This document shows, one piece after another, positions 7,851 to 15,944 of a stretch of 24,541 nt of DNA. The notes beneath the pieces are model-generated. The model worked only from the letters and a program-made list of their open reading frames with translations, had not been told where the DNA came from and made no database searches. Position numbers and translations under genes: made by a program. Position 1 is the stretch's first letter. The number at the start of each line of letters is the position of its first letter. The DNA lies in assembly GCA_025774615.1 (NCBI GenBank), contig JALGVQ010000011.1, positions 1 through 24,541 on the forward strand, read 5' to 3'. The DNA is from a bacterium (GTDB taxonomy: Bacteria; Blakebacterota; Blakebacteria; Blakebacterales; Blakebacteraceae).

Positions 7851-10310
7851 CTAGCTCGTGACGCTCTCGGCCTTTGCTTCTTTCTTGACCTTTTCCTTCT
7901 TCGGCTTCGGTTTCAGCGCCTCACGCGCGTGGGCTATCTCTTCCGGAGTGACTGTGGCGCGCAGCACTTCCATCTCCTTCATGACCTTCGCGAACTTCTG
8001 GCCTTCGGCCGCGCTGATCCACTCGAGTTGCAGACGCTCGGGCCTCACCCCGGCTTTCTCCAGTTTGTTCCAGAGACGCTGTACGCGCACGACCGTCTGC
8101 CGGTTGGCGTTGATGTAATGGCAGTCGGCGTAATGGCACCCCGAGACCAGCACAACCGGCGCTCCGGCACGGAACGCCTCCAGAACCATCTCTTCGGAGA
8201 CCCGCGCCGAACACATCGTCCTGATCACTCGGTTCGAGGCTGGGTATTCCAGCCGGGAGATACCGGCCATGTCACCCCCTGCATACGAGCACCAGTTGCA
8301 GGCGAAGACGAAGACCTTTTCGTCGGGCTCATGTTCGAGGACCGCCTGGACCTGAGCGACCAGCTGGTCATCGGTGAAGTGGCGCATGGTTATCGCGCCG
8401 AACTTGCACGCTGCGCCGCAACAACCGCATCCTGCGCACGCCGCTTCGATGACCTCCGCCTTCTGGCCCTTCTCCCAGACGATGGCAGAGTAAGGGCAGA
8501 GTCCGGCACAGATACCGCACTCGGTACAGAGGTCGGGATCGATCACGCTGGTTATCGCTTCGATGTGTATCTCACCGGCATTGAGCAGCGCGCCGACCTT
8601 CGAGGCCGCGGCACCCGACTGGCAGACGGACTCCTTGATGTCCTTCGGCGACTCGCAGAAGCCGGCGAAGTAGACACCCTTGGTGGGCGCATCGACCGGC
8701 TTCAGCTTCGGATGCGATTCCATGAAGAACCCGTCAGAGGTCTTCGACAGGGTCAGCAGTCCCGAAATCTTTTTCAGGTCTTTCGGGGGGATGACTCCGA
8801 CGGAGAGGACGACCATGTCGAGTTCATGCCGTTCGAGCTTGCCCGATGTGGTGTTCTCAACCGTGATAATGAGGTTGCCGGTCTCGGGATCTTCCTCGAT
8901 GTCACCGGGAAGACCGCGTACGTACCGGACGCCCATCTCCTTGGAACGCTGGAACATGTCCTCGAACGATTTGCCGAACGCCCGGATGTCCTGATATGAG
9001 ACCACGTTCCCGGTGTCGGGATAGTGATCGGCCAGCAGGAGTGTGTCCTTGATGGTGTTCATACAGCAGATGTTCGAGCAGTACGGTCTGCCAATGGCGG
9101 GGTTTCGGGAACCGACGCACTGGATAAAGCCGATCCGCTTCGGTCGGGTGACGTCGCTCGGACGCACGAAATGCCCGTCGGTGGGGCCGCCGGCACAGAT
9201 CAGACGCTCGAACTCCATCGAGGTGATGACGTTCTCGAAACGGGTGTACCCGTACTCGTCCATCTCGGTCGGGTCGTAGACGTCGAGCCCGATGGCTACC
9301 ACGACAGCTCCGACTTCGCGCACGATCAGCTCGTCCTGGTCGTCGTAATCGATGGCATCCTGCTCGCAGACGTCCTGGCATTTGCCGCAGGCGATCGGAT
9401 TGTTTCCGAGACAGTTCTCCATGTCGAGCGTATAGGCACTCGGTACCGCCTGGGGGAAGGGGATGTAGATCGCCTTCCGTGAGGACAGGCCCATCTGGTA
9501 CTCGTCGGGAACCACCTGGGGACAGACCTTGGCGCACTCATCGCAGGAATTGCACAGATCGAGATCGACGTACCGGGCCTTCTTCCGGATGGTGACCGAG
9601 AAGTTCCCTACATAACCGGAGACAGCCTCGACTTCGGCGTAGGTGATCAGCTCTATATTTGGATGCCGACCGGCATCAATGGCCTTGGGGCCAAGTATTC
9701 ATATAGAGCAGTCCATCGTGGGATAGGTCTTGTCCAACTGAGCCATGATCCCACCGATGGTTGCGGTCTTCTCGACCAGCGTGACCTTGTGTCCCTGTTC
9801 CGCCAGTTGGAGAGCCGCCTCGATCCCCGCGATCCCGCCCCCGATAACCAGTGCCCGCTGGGTGACCGGGACCGCCATCTCTTCCTGACTCTGCAGGAAG
9901 CGGGCCCGGGCTACGGCACTGGCCACGAGATCCTTCGCCTTGCTGGTGGCTCCGTCCCAATCGTTCGGATGGACCCATGAACAATGCTCGCGCAGGTTAG
10001 CCATCTCCATGAGATATGGATTCAGTCCTGCCTCATGGACACATTGCCGGAATGTCGGCTCATGCTGTCTCGGAGTGCACGACGCGACGACCACACGGTT
10101 CAGGTTGTGCAGCTTGATCGCGTCCTTGATCTCGTTCTGACCGGGATCGGCACACGTGTACTTGTTCTGTACCGCGCATACCACATCCTGCAGCGTTTTG
10201 GCATACTCCGTGACATCGGCTGTATCGACTGCTCCCGCGATATTCAAACCGCAGTCACAGACGAACACCCCGATCCGGAGTTCATCGCCATTCGATGCGT
10301 TGGCTACCAT
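7851..10310 (-). CDS. hdrA: HdrA-MvhD fusion, selenocysteine-containing (TGA at 9699-9701 read as Sec)
   Basis: 819 aa if the in-frame TGA is read as Sec204. Order: HdrA N-terminal domain (1-145, Cys-rich, with SCTPRQHEPTF); FAD Rossmann motif GGGIAG at 157-162; QLDKTYPTMDCSI-U at the conserved CxxC site, here CxxU; inserted ferredoxin C253-x2-C256-x2-C259-x3-C263 and a second CGKCQDVCEQ site; C-x12-C-x3-CC cluster motif as in methanogen HdrA; two C-terminal ferredoxins (595-605, 625-635); and a fused MvhD/FlpD [2Fe-2S] domain (about 664-790) ending in a Lys-rich tail. The flavin is the expected bifurcation site. The start has GGAAGGA upstream. No other stop interrupts the frame. A single recoded gene is far likelier than two genes or a pseudogene. 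Confidence 0.92.
9662..9677 (-). promoter_or_regulatory. bacterial SECIS-like hairpin of hdrA-mvhD
   Basis: On the minus strand the RNA forms a perfect 6-bp stem GAUGCC/GGCAUC capped by a GGUC tetraloop. The loop lies at nucleotides +28 to +31 after the UGA. Known bacterial SECIS elements lie inside the coding region just downstream of UGA, with the loop roughly 16-37 nucleotides away and G at its start; E. coli fdhF also has GGUC in the loop. The other hdrA has the same structure with a compensatory pair change. Confidence 0.8.
9699..9701 (-). other. in-frame UGA read as selenocysteine (hdrA-mvhD)
   Basis: TGA at codon 204 replaces the second Cys of the conserved D-C-x-x-C motif of HdrA. 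The frame continues with ILGPKAIDAGRHPNIEL, the normal HdrA continuation, up to the next ferredoxin motif without another stop. Confidence 0.9.
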
Positions 10311-10340
10311 CTGTCCCTTTCCTTCCGGGAAATGGTTCGT

Positions 10341-11483
10341 TTATGAGATGAGGTCGAGTACTAGCTCTGCGACATCCCTCATCTCGATCTTGATCTCCTC
10401 TTTCAGAAGAGGATCCTTCATTGCACAGCTGAAGTGGATCTGGCACTTCGGACATGCCGTTGCCATCACCTCAGCGCCCGTCGCGCGGGCTTCGCGCAGA
10501 CGGTCCACCTGGATCTGTTTCGCGAAGATGTCACAATTCGACCAGGTACCGCCGGCACAACACTGTGCGCCCTGCTTCGAGTGTCTCATCTCCACCAGTT
10601 CAACACCCGGCAGGGCTTCGATAACCTCGCGGGGTGGGTCGTAAATGCCGAGCTGCCGTCCGAGACGGCACGGGTCCTGGTAGGTCACCTTCAGAACGCC
10701 GTTTTCTTTCAGATCGAGTTCCGGCAGGTGTTCGGCGATGTATTCGGTCATGTGCATGATCTTCGGGAGTTTCCCGGCGCCGAACGTTTGATATTCCTTT
10801 GCCCATGTGCGCAGGCATTCGGCGCAGGAGGTGACCAGCAGGCTGGCGCCGCTCTTCTTCACCACCTCCAGATTGTGACGGGCCAGTTGCTCGAAGCTCT
10901 TGCGGTCGCCATTCCAGAGCAGGTCGTGTCCACAACAGCGTTCCTCGGGAGAGACAACCGGAGTGACACCCAGTTTGTTGAAGAGCCGGATCGCTGCTTT
11001 CGTGCCCTCGATCGGTCTGGAGCCGTAGTCGGGGAAGAGCGCGTCATAATACATGGAACAGCCTGTCCAGTAGAACACATCCCCCTCGGCCGGTGTGGTC
11101 TTCAGATCATCCTCGATCCACTCCATCCGGTTCTGCACAGTTCCACCGGAGGCCATGAGCCTCATGAGCGACTGGATCGTTCCTCCGTGGGGACAATCGG
11201 GCTCGATCCCCTCCGAGAACGCGAGTTCACGCAGATGGAGGACCAGATCAGTGTAGACAACCTGGGCGGGGCATCGTTGTTCACACAGCGAGCACGACAG
11301 ACAGGCGAAGAGTGTGTCGCGATCCATCACCTCCGCAGGATTTCCCGTGTTGCTGTCGAGGATGTGCCTCCGCGGACTGTACGATCCGCCCACGCGGGCG
11401 ATAGGGCAGGTTGCGGTACATTTGCCGCAGTCGTAGCAGGCCCAGGCTTTCGACTTCTTCGTAACCTCAGCGAGATCGACCAT
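10341..11483 (-). CDS. HdrD-like (HdrC+HdrB fusion) iron-sulfur oxidoreductase
   Basis: 380 aa. ATG at 11483 follows GGGAGAGG with good spacing; the longer frame would overlap mvhD. The N-terminus has two ferredoxin motifs (Cys16/19/22/26 and Cys61/64/67/71), equal to HdrC. The C-terminal half has two complete CCG domains, equal to HdrB: C-x40-CC-x35-C-x2-C and C-x35-CC-x34-C-x2-C. This HdrD/GlpC/LldE-like layout appears in soluble oxidoreductases that reduce disulfides, oxidise 2-hydroxyacids or handle sulfur compounds. Its place between two hdrA/mvhD units suggests it is the catalytic partner of HdrA2-MvhD, while HdrB/HdrC serve the fusion protein. No membrane segment is present, so it is cytoplasmic. 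Confidence 0.85.
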   Translation of the reverse strand: MVDLAEVTKKSKAWACYDCGKCTATCPIARVGGSYSPRRHILDSNTGNPAEVMDRDTLFACLSCSLCEQRCPAQVVYTDLVLHLRELAFSEGIEPDCPHGGTIQSLMRLMASGGTVQNRMEWIEDDLKTTPAEGDVFYWTGCSMYYDALFPDYGSRPIEGTKAAIRLFNKLGVTPVVSPEERCCGHDLLWNGDRKSFEQLARHNLEVVKKSGASLLVTSCAECLRTWAKEYQTFGAGKLPKIMHMTEYIAEHLPELDLKENGVLKVTYQDPCRLGRQLGIYDPPREVIEALPGVELVEMRHSKQGAQCCAGGTWSNCDIFAKQIQVDRLREARATGAEVMATACPKCQIHFSCAMKDPLLKEEIKIEMRDVAELVLDLIS

Positions 11484-11499
11484 CACCCGTACCTCTCCC

Positions 11500-12171
11500 T
11501 TATCCTGCCTGGCGCTCATCCTGCCCGCTCTTGAGCGGACTGGGGCCAAGCGCTCTGATCTGATCGGTGAATTCATTGATGACCTTCGCCCACCGGGGAC
11601 CCTCGGCGGCGCTGATCCATTCCAGCCTCACCCGGCCCGGTTCCAGACCGATCAGGTGAACGAGCTTCTTTGTGATCTCGAAGTGCTCGAGCTGGCGCTC
11701 GTTTCCGGAGACGTAGTGGCAATCCCCGATGTGGCATCCCGAGACCAGAACGCCGTCGGCGCCTTTCTCGAGAGCACGCAGGACGAACCCGGGATGAACC
11801 CGGCCGGAGCACATGACCCGGATGGTCCTGAAATGCGGCTGGTGCTGGATGCGTGAGATCCCAGCGGTGTCGGCTCCTGCGTACGAGCACCAGTTACACG
11901 CAAAGACGCAGATATTGGGATTCCACGTGGTGCTGCCGACAGGTACCGTCTCGACCGCGGTCTTCTTCGCAGGTGCCTTCGCGGCTGCCTTCTTTGTCGA
12001 AGTCTTCTTCGCGACGGTCTTCTTTGCCGTGGTCTTCTTCAAGACAGCCTTCTTTGACGAAGTCTTTTTAGCAGCGGTTTTTTTCGAGACAGCCTTCTTC
12101 GCCACGGTCTTCTTTGCGGCAGCCTTCTTTGCCGTTGTCTTCTTCGAGGAGGTTTTTTTCTGCGCCGTCAT
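11500..12171 (-). CDS. mvhD: MvhD/FlpD-type [2Fe-2S] subunit with histone H1-like N-terminal repeat
   Basis: 223 aa. ATG at 12171 has GGAGGAG five bases upstream and overlaps the hdrA2 stop in ATGA. Residues 5-71 are a run of pentapeptides KKxxx ([15 protein letters not shown] and others), nearly pure Lys, Ala, Thr, Ser and Val, like the tail of histone H1. From about residue 80 a normal MvhD domain follows: [36 protein letters not shown] and [10 protein letters not shown], holding the cysteines expected for the [2Fe-2S] cluster. In methanogens MvhD carries electrons from hydrogenase or formate dehydrogenase to HdrA. Neither enzyme is nearby. The basic tail is not part of the family and its role is unknown. 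Confidence 0.9.
   Translation of the reverse strand: MTAQKKTSSKKTTAKKAAAKKTVAKKAVSKKTAAKKTSSKKAVLKKTTAKKTVAKKTSTKKAAAKAPAKKTAVETVPVGSTTWNPNICVFACNWCSYAGADTAGISRIQHQPHFRTIRVMCSGRVHPGFVLRALEKGADGVLVSGCHIGDCHYVSGNERQLEHFEITKKLVHLIGLEPGRVRLEWISAAEGPRWAKVINEFTDQIRALGPSPLKSGQDERQAG
11959..12159 (-). repeat. degenerate 15-bp tandem repeat coding for KKxxx pentapeptides
   Basis: About 13 units, each beginning with two Lys codons followed by three small or hydroxyl residues. Units differ in both DNA and protein sequence, so the array is old or has been kept by selection on composition. On the plus strand it makes a spurious Phe-rich open frame. Confidence 0.85.
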
Positions 12172-15100
12172 CGTGTCTCCTCCACAAAGGCGGTGTCGAT
12201 CATCGCGATCACCTGCTTGTCGGTGAAGTGCCGGGCGTCTATTGCCGAGGATGGGCACCAGGCCGCGCAGACGCCGCACCCCTTGCAGAGAGAAGCGTTG
12301 ATCCTGGCGATGTGGACACCCGACTCAATCTCGATCAGGTCGGCTGCGGCGTAGGGACAGACATCGACACACGTCCCGCAGGCGCGGCACTTGATCTCAT
12401 CGACCACCGATACCGTCGGTTCGATCCGCACGCTGTCGTAGGAAAGCAGGACGGCTGCTTTGGCAGCGGAGGCTGATGCCTGGGCCACCGAGTCGACGAT
12501 GTCCTTCGGTCCCTGGACGGTGCCGGCCAGGAAAACGCCCTCGACAACGGTCTCCACCGGCGCCAGTTCGGGGTGACGCTCAAGGAAGAAGCCGTCGAGT
12601 CCGAGGCTGGCCTTCAGCAGCAGGTGGAAATGTTCAGTCTCGGGCTGTTGCGGTCGCATACCGACACTCAGGATCACCAGGTCTGTCTCAACCTCGAGCT
12701 TCTGGCCGAGCAGTTCATCATAGCAACGGAGCGCTTCCACCTTCTTCTTGCCGATGATCTCCGGCTTTTCACCAGGCGGGATCCGTACGAAGAGGACTCC
12801 CTTGCCCCGCGCTTCCCGATACATCTCCTCGGCTCCTGCCGATACCGTGCGGATGTCCCGGTAGAAGATGGTGGTGTCGATACCGAGGGAGTTCAGCTGG
12901 ATGGCCTGTTTTATCGCGGTGGGACAGCAGTATCGCGAACAGCCGGTGAAGCCTTCCTCTTCCCGCGATCCGACGCAGAGGATGAATGAGGCACTGGTCG
13001 GTTTCTCCCCGTCGATCAGAACGCCATCATCATTCTCGTGGAAGTTCTTCTCGAGTTCCTCGCTGGTGATGACGTTTGACATCTTTGCATACCCGAATTC
13101 ATCACCCGGGTCGTGGAGTGAGGCACCGAAGGCAAGGATGATGACACCCACCTTGAGCTCCTCTTCTGTCGCGCCCTTCAGCTTGATGTCGAAGTTGCCG
13201 ACGAATCCGGAAATGTCCTCGACCTCGGTATTGAGCAGGACACGAGCATCACTCTTCTCGAGCCGGCCCACCTTGCGTTCCAGTATCTCGCTGGCGAGGC
13301 GTCGGTTTGGATAGAGGTGCTTGAGATTCGGGGCACGGAGTCGACCGCCGAGTGTGTCGCTCTTTTCGACCAGAACGACCGGGAATCCCTGCTCGGCGAT
13401 GTCGGTTGCCGCCTGGATACCGGCGATGCCGCCGCCGATCACCACTGCCTGCTGGCTCATCGGAACCTCGCCCTCATACAGTTCCTCGAGATTCCTTGAG
13501 CGGGCTACACTCATCCGGATGAGGTCCTTGGCCTTCTCCTGCGCCAGAACGGGTTCGTTCGCGTGTACCCATGAACACTGGTCACGGATATTCACCATGT
13601 CGAGCATGTAGGGATTGAATCCGATCCCGGCGCACGCGTCCCGGAAGACCGGTTCGTGAGTCCGCGGGGTACAGGAGGCGATGACGAGCCGGTTCAACCG
13701 GTTCTCCCGGATCAGGTCGACGATCTGGTCCTGTCCGGTCTCGGCGCAGGCGAACATCGAGGGCTCGGCAGCGACGACACCCGGCAGTGTCAGAGCGTAA
13801 TCGGAGAGATCATCGACATCGAGGATCCCGCCGATGTTGGCGCCGCAACTGCAGACGATGACACCGACCCGTGGAGGGCCGGAGAGGTCGAGTGGTTCCG
13901 GCTTTTCCGCAATCTCTTCGATCCGGTCACCCGCCAGGAAAAGTCCAGCCCGGGCGGCGGCAGCCGATGCCTGGGCCACCGCGTCGGGGATGACCTGTGG
14001 TCCGATAGCACTGCCACAGACATAGACACCGTCCCGTACCGTCTCGACCGCAGAGACGGCTGGGTCGCGCGGGCTTACGAATCCGTACTGGTCGGTGTCG
14101 ATGCCGAGTATCTTTGAAAGCTCGATCGCGCCATCGTTGGGTGCTGCGGCAACCGAGAGTACCACGAGGTCGGCCGGGATCTGTTTCTGGACGTGTTCGA
14201 TCGTGTCTTCTACATGGATTACCAGGGTGTCGTCTTCAGGGTGGTGCTCGATCTTCGAGGGCCGGCCTCTTGTGTAGTGTGCGCTCTGCTCCTCGATAGA
14301 GCGTTTCACAAAGTCATCGAAGCCTTTCCCAAACGCCCTGAGGTCAGTGTAGAGGATGGTGATGTCCTCAACCTCGGGATCGTGCTGGCGGATGAGCATC
14401 GAATCCTTGACAGCGTTCATGCAGCAGAATCGACTGCAGTAGGGACGGCCGCCGTCTCCACGAGCCCCGACACACTGGATGAACACGATGTTGTTCGGGG
14501 TCTCCATGTCGGATGGTCTCACCACGTGACCGTCGGTCACTCCGGATGCGTTCAGCATCCGTTCGAGTTCAAGGCTCGTCACCACGTTGGGGAACCGGCC
14601 GTAGCCGTACTGGCCGAGTTTGCGTGCATCGAACTCCTTGAAGCCGATAGCCACGAGGATAGCACCGACGTCAAGCTTGTAATCCTTTGCGGTCATGTCG
14701 AAATCAATGGCGCCGACATCACAGGCATCGGTGCAGTGGCCGCAGGGCAGGTGGGGCAGGGTCACATCAGGCTGCCTCTTCATCTTGGCAGCTTTGATCT
14801 TCTCCATGCTCCTGATCTGTTTGTCGGAGAGGTGCGGGTAGAAGTTCAGACACGAATCGGGGTCAATGACGTAAGCGGACGGTACCGACTGGGGGAAGGG
14901 GCGGTAGATAGCCTTGCGGGCTTTGAAGCCCATGTCGAACTCGTTGCCGCCCACTTGCGGGCAGGTCTCAACACAGAGCCCGCATGCCACGCAGGCATCC
15001 AGATCCACATAGCGTGGGTACTGTCGCACGTGGACCTTGAAATCGCCAGGGTCACCTTCACAGGCGATGACTTCAGCGTTGGTGACGACCTCTATCAGCG

Positions 15101-15347
15101 GATGTCGACCGACATCCATGGCCCGAGGGCCCAGAATTCATATAGAGCAGTCCATGGTGGGAAAGGTCTTGTCCAGCTGGGCCATCCTGCCGCCCAGGGA
15201 CGGAGACGCCTCCACCAGCGTCACCGGTATCCTTGCATTCGCCAGGTCGAGAGCAGCCTGCATCCCGGCGATACCACCGCCGATCACGACGGCGCGTTTC
15301 CCCCGGGTCTCTACCGCTTCGATCATTCCTGCGGCTTCAGCGGTCAT
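12168..15347 (-). CDS. hdrA: double-module HdrA, selenocysteine-containing (TGA at 15138-15140 read as Sec)
   Basis: 1059 aa with Sec70. ATG at 15347 has GAGGAG seven bases upstream; a GTG at 15353 is the alternative. Module 1 (1 to ~485) starts directly at the FAD motif GGGIAG (23-28) and carries [14 protein letters not shown], ferredoxin sites [11 protein letters not shown] and CGHCTDAC, and the C-x11-C-x3-CC cluster motif. Module 2 (~492-1059) has the HdrA N-terminal domain, a second GGGIAG (638-643) and a second C-x11-C-x3-CC. It lacks the CxxU/CxxC site (LKHLYPNRR there) and the inserted ferredoxin, and ends in two ferredoxin motifs. It thus has two FAD sites and many clusters. korC stops 15 bases upstream; mvhD overlaps downstream. 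Confidence 0.92.
15099..15118 (-). promoter_or_regulatory. bacterial SECIS-like hairpin of the double-module hdrA
   Basis: The minus-strand RNA folds as UGGAUGUC-GGUC-GACAUCCG: seven Watson-Crick pairs plus a terminal U-G pair, with a GGUC tetraloop at +28 to +31 after the UGA. Loop sequence and distance are identical to those of the other hdrA. One pair has changed from C-G to U-A with both sides mutated. Confidence 0.82.
15138..15140 (-). other. in-frame UGA read as selenocysteine (double-module hdrA)
   Basis: TGA occupies the second Cys position of the HdrA D-C-x-x-C motif. The frame resumes with [17 protein letters not shown], the expected family sequence, with no further stop until 12168. 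Confidence 0.91.
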
Positions 15348-15362
15348 CCTCACACTCCTCGT

Positions 15363-15944
15363 TCAGAAGGCAGTTTCCACCGTTTCCTTCTTCGGTGTTC
15401 CGTCGCCGTAGTTCTCCTCGAAATGGTCCCAGCCGGCCTGGAATGCTTTCATGTTCAGTTCTTCGGTGCCGGCCGGAACCGAATCCATCACAGCGCTTTC
15501 CCACAGCTCTTTGGTGACGAGCAGCGTTACGGCAGCAAAGAAGCCGAGCATTACAATGTTCTGTACGATGACCCGCCCGATCTCCTCAGCGATCCTGGTG
15601 GAGGGGATCCCGTACCCCTTCTGCCCCTTCTTCAGGTCGGGTACCACCAGATCGCTCTCGTGGACCACGACCCCTTTGGCGTTGAGCAGATCTTTCGACT
15701 GCTCATAGCCATCCTGGGACATCGCGAGCAGGATATGGAGGTCCTGCAGGTAGGGGTAGAGCACTTCCGACTCATCGAGGACCAGAGAGGTACTGCAGGC
15801 CGATCCCCTCGCTTCCGGTCCGAAGCTCTGGATCATCGTCGCTTCATGACCGGCATCGATTGAATATGCATGCCCGATGATGTGGCCGCAGAGTACTACT
15901 CCCTGACCACCGAACCCGGTGATACGGATCTCTTTCCTACTCAT
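15363..15944 (-). CDS. korC: 2-oxoacid:ferredoxin oxidoreductase, gamma subunit
   Basis: 193 aa. ATG at 15944 follows AAGGAGGA and overlaps the korB stop by eight bases. The N-terminal IRITGFGGQGVVLCG (6-20) and IQSFGPEARGSACSTSLV blocks are the hallmarks of the gamma domain that binds CoA and contacts the alpha subunit. With KorA, KorB and KorD it forms the enzyme that decarboxylates a 2-oxoacid with CoA and reduces ferredoxin, or runs in reverse for CO2 fixation. It ends with TGA as a true stop, 15 bases before the double-module hdrA, which joins the kor and hdr parts in one transcript. Confidence 0.93.
   Translation of the reverse strand: MSRKEIRITGFGGQGVVLCGHIIGHAYSIDAGHEATMIQSFGPEARGSACSTSLVLDESEVLYPYLQDLHILLAMSQDGYEQSKDLLNAKGVVVHESDLVVPDLKKGQKGYGIPSTRIAEEIGRVIVQNIVMLGFFAAVTLLVTKELWESAVMDSVPAGTEELNMKAFQAGWDHFEENYGDGTPKKETVETAF

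Noticed and set aside
7929-8999. Long plus-strand frame opposite the hdrA-mvhD gene
   Set aside because: It is antisense to a fully recognisable HdrA/MvhD coding sequence and has low-complexity antisense composition; long shadows are expected in G+C-rich coding DNA.
9516-9701. Reading the TGA in hdrA-mvhD (and the one at 15138) as a nonsense mutation or sequencing error that makes pseudogenes
   Set aside because: Two independent genes have it at the identical codon, with matching hairpins and intact sequence on both sides. Decay would not produce this.
11813-12226. Plus-strand open frame rich in Phe/Ala, resembling a membrane protein
   Set aside because: It is the antisense shadow of the KKxxx repeat (AAG read as CTT/TTC), with no ribosome-binding site and an overlap with a clear gene.
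14193-15863. 556-codon plus-strand frame opposite hdrA2 and korC
   Set aside because: It covers two genes of known families on the other strand and shows no domain of its own.
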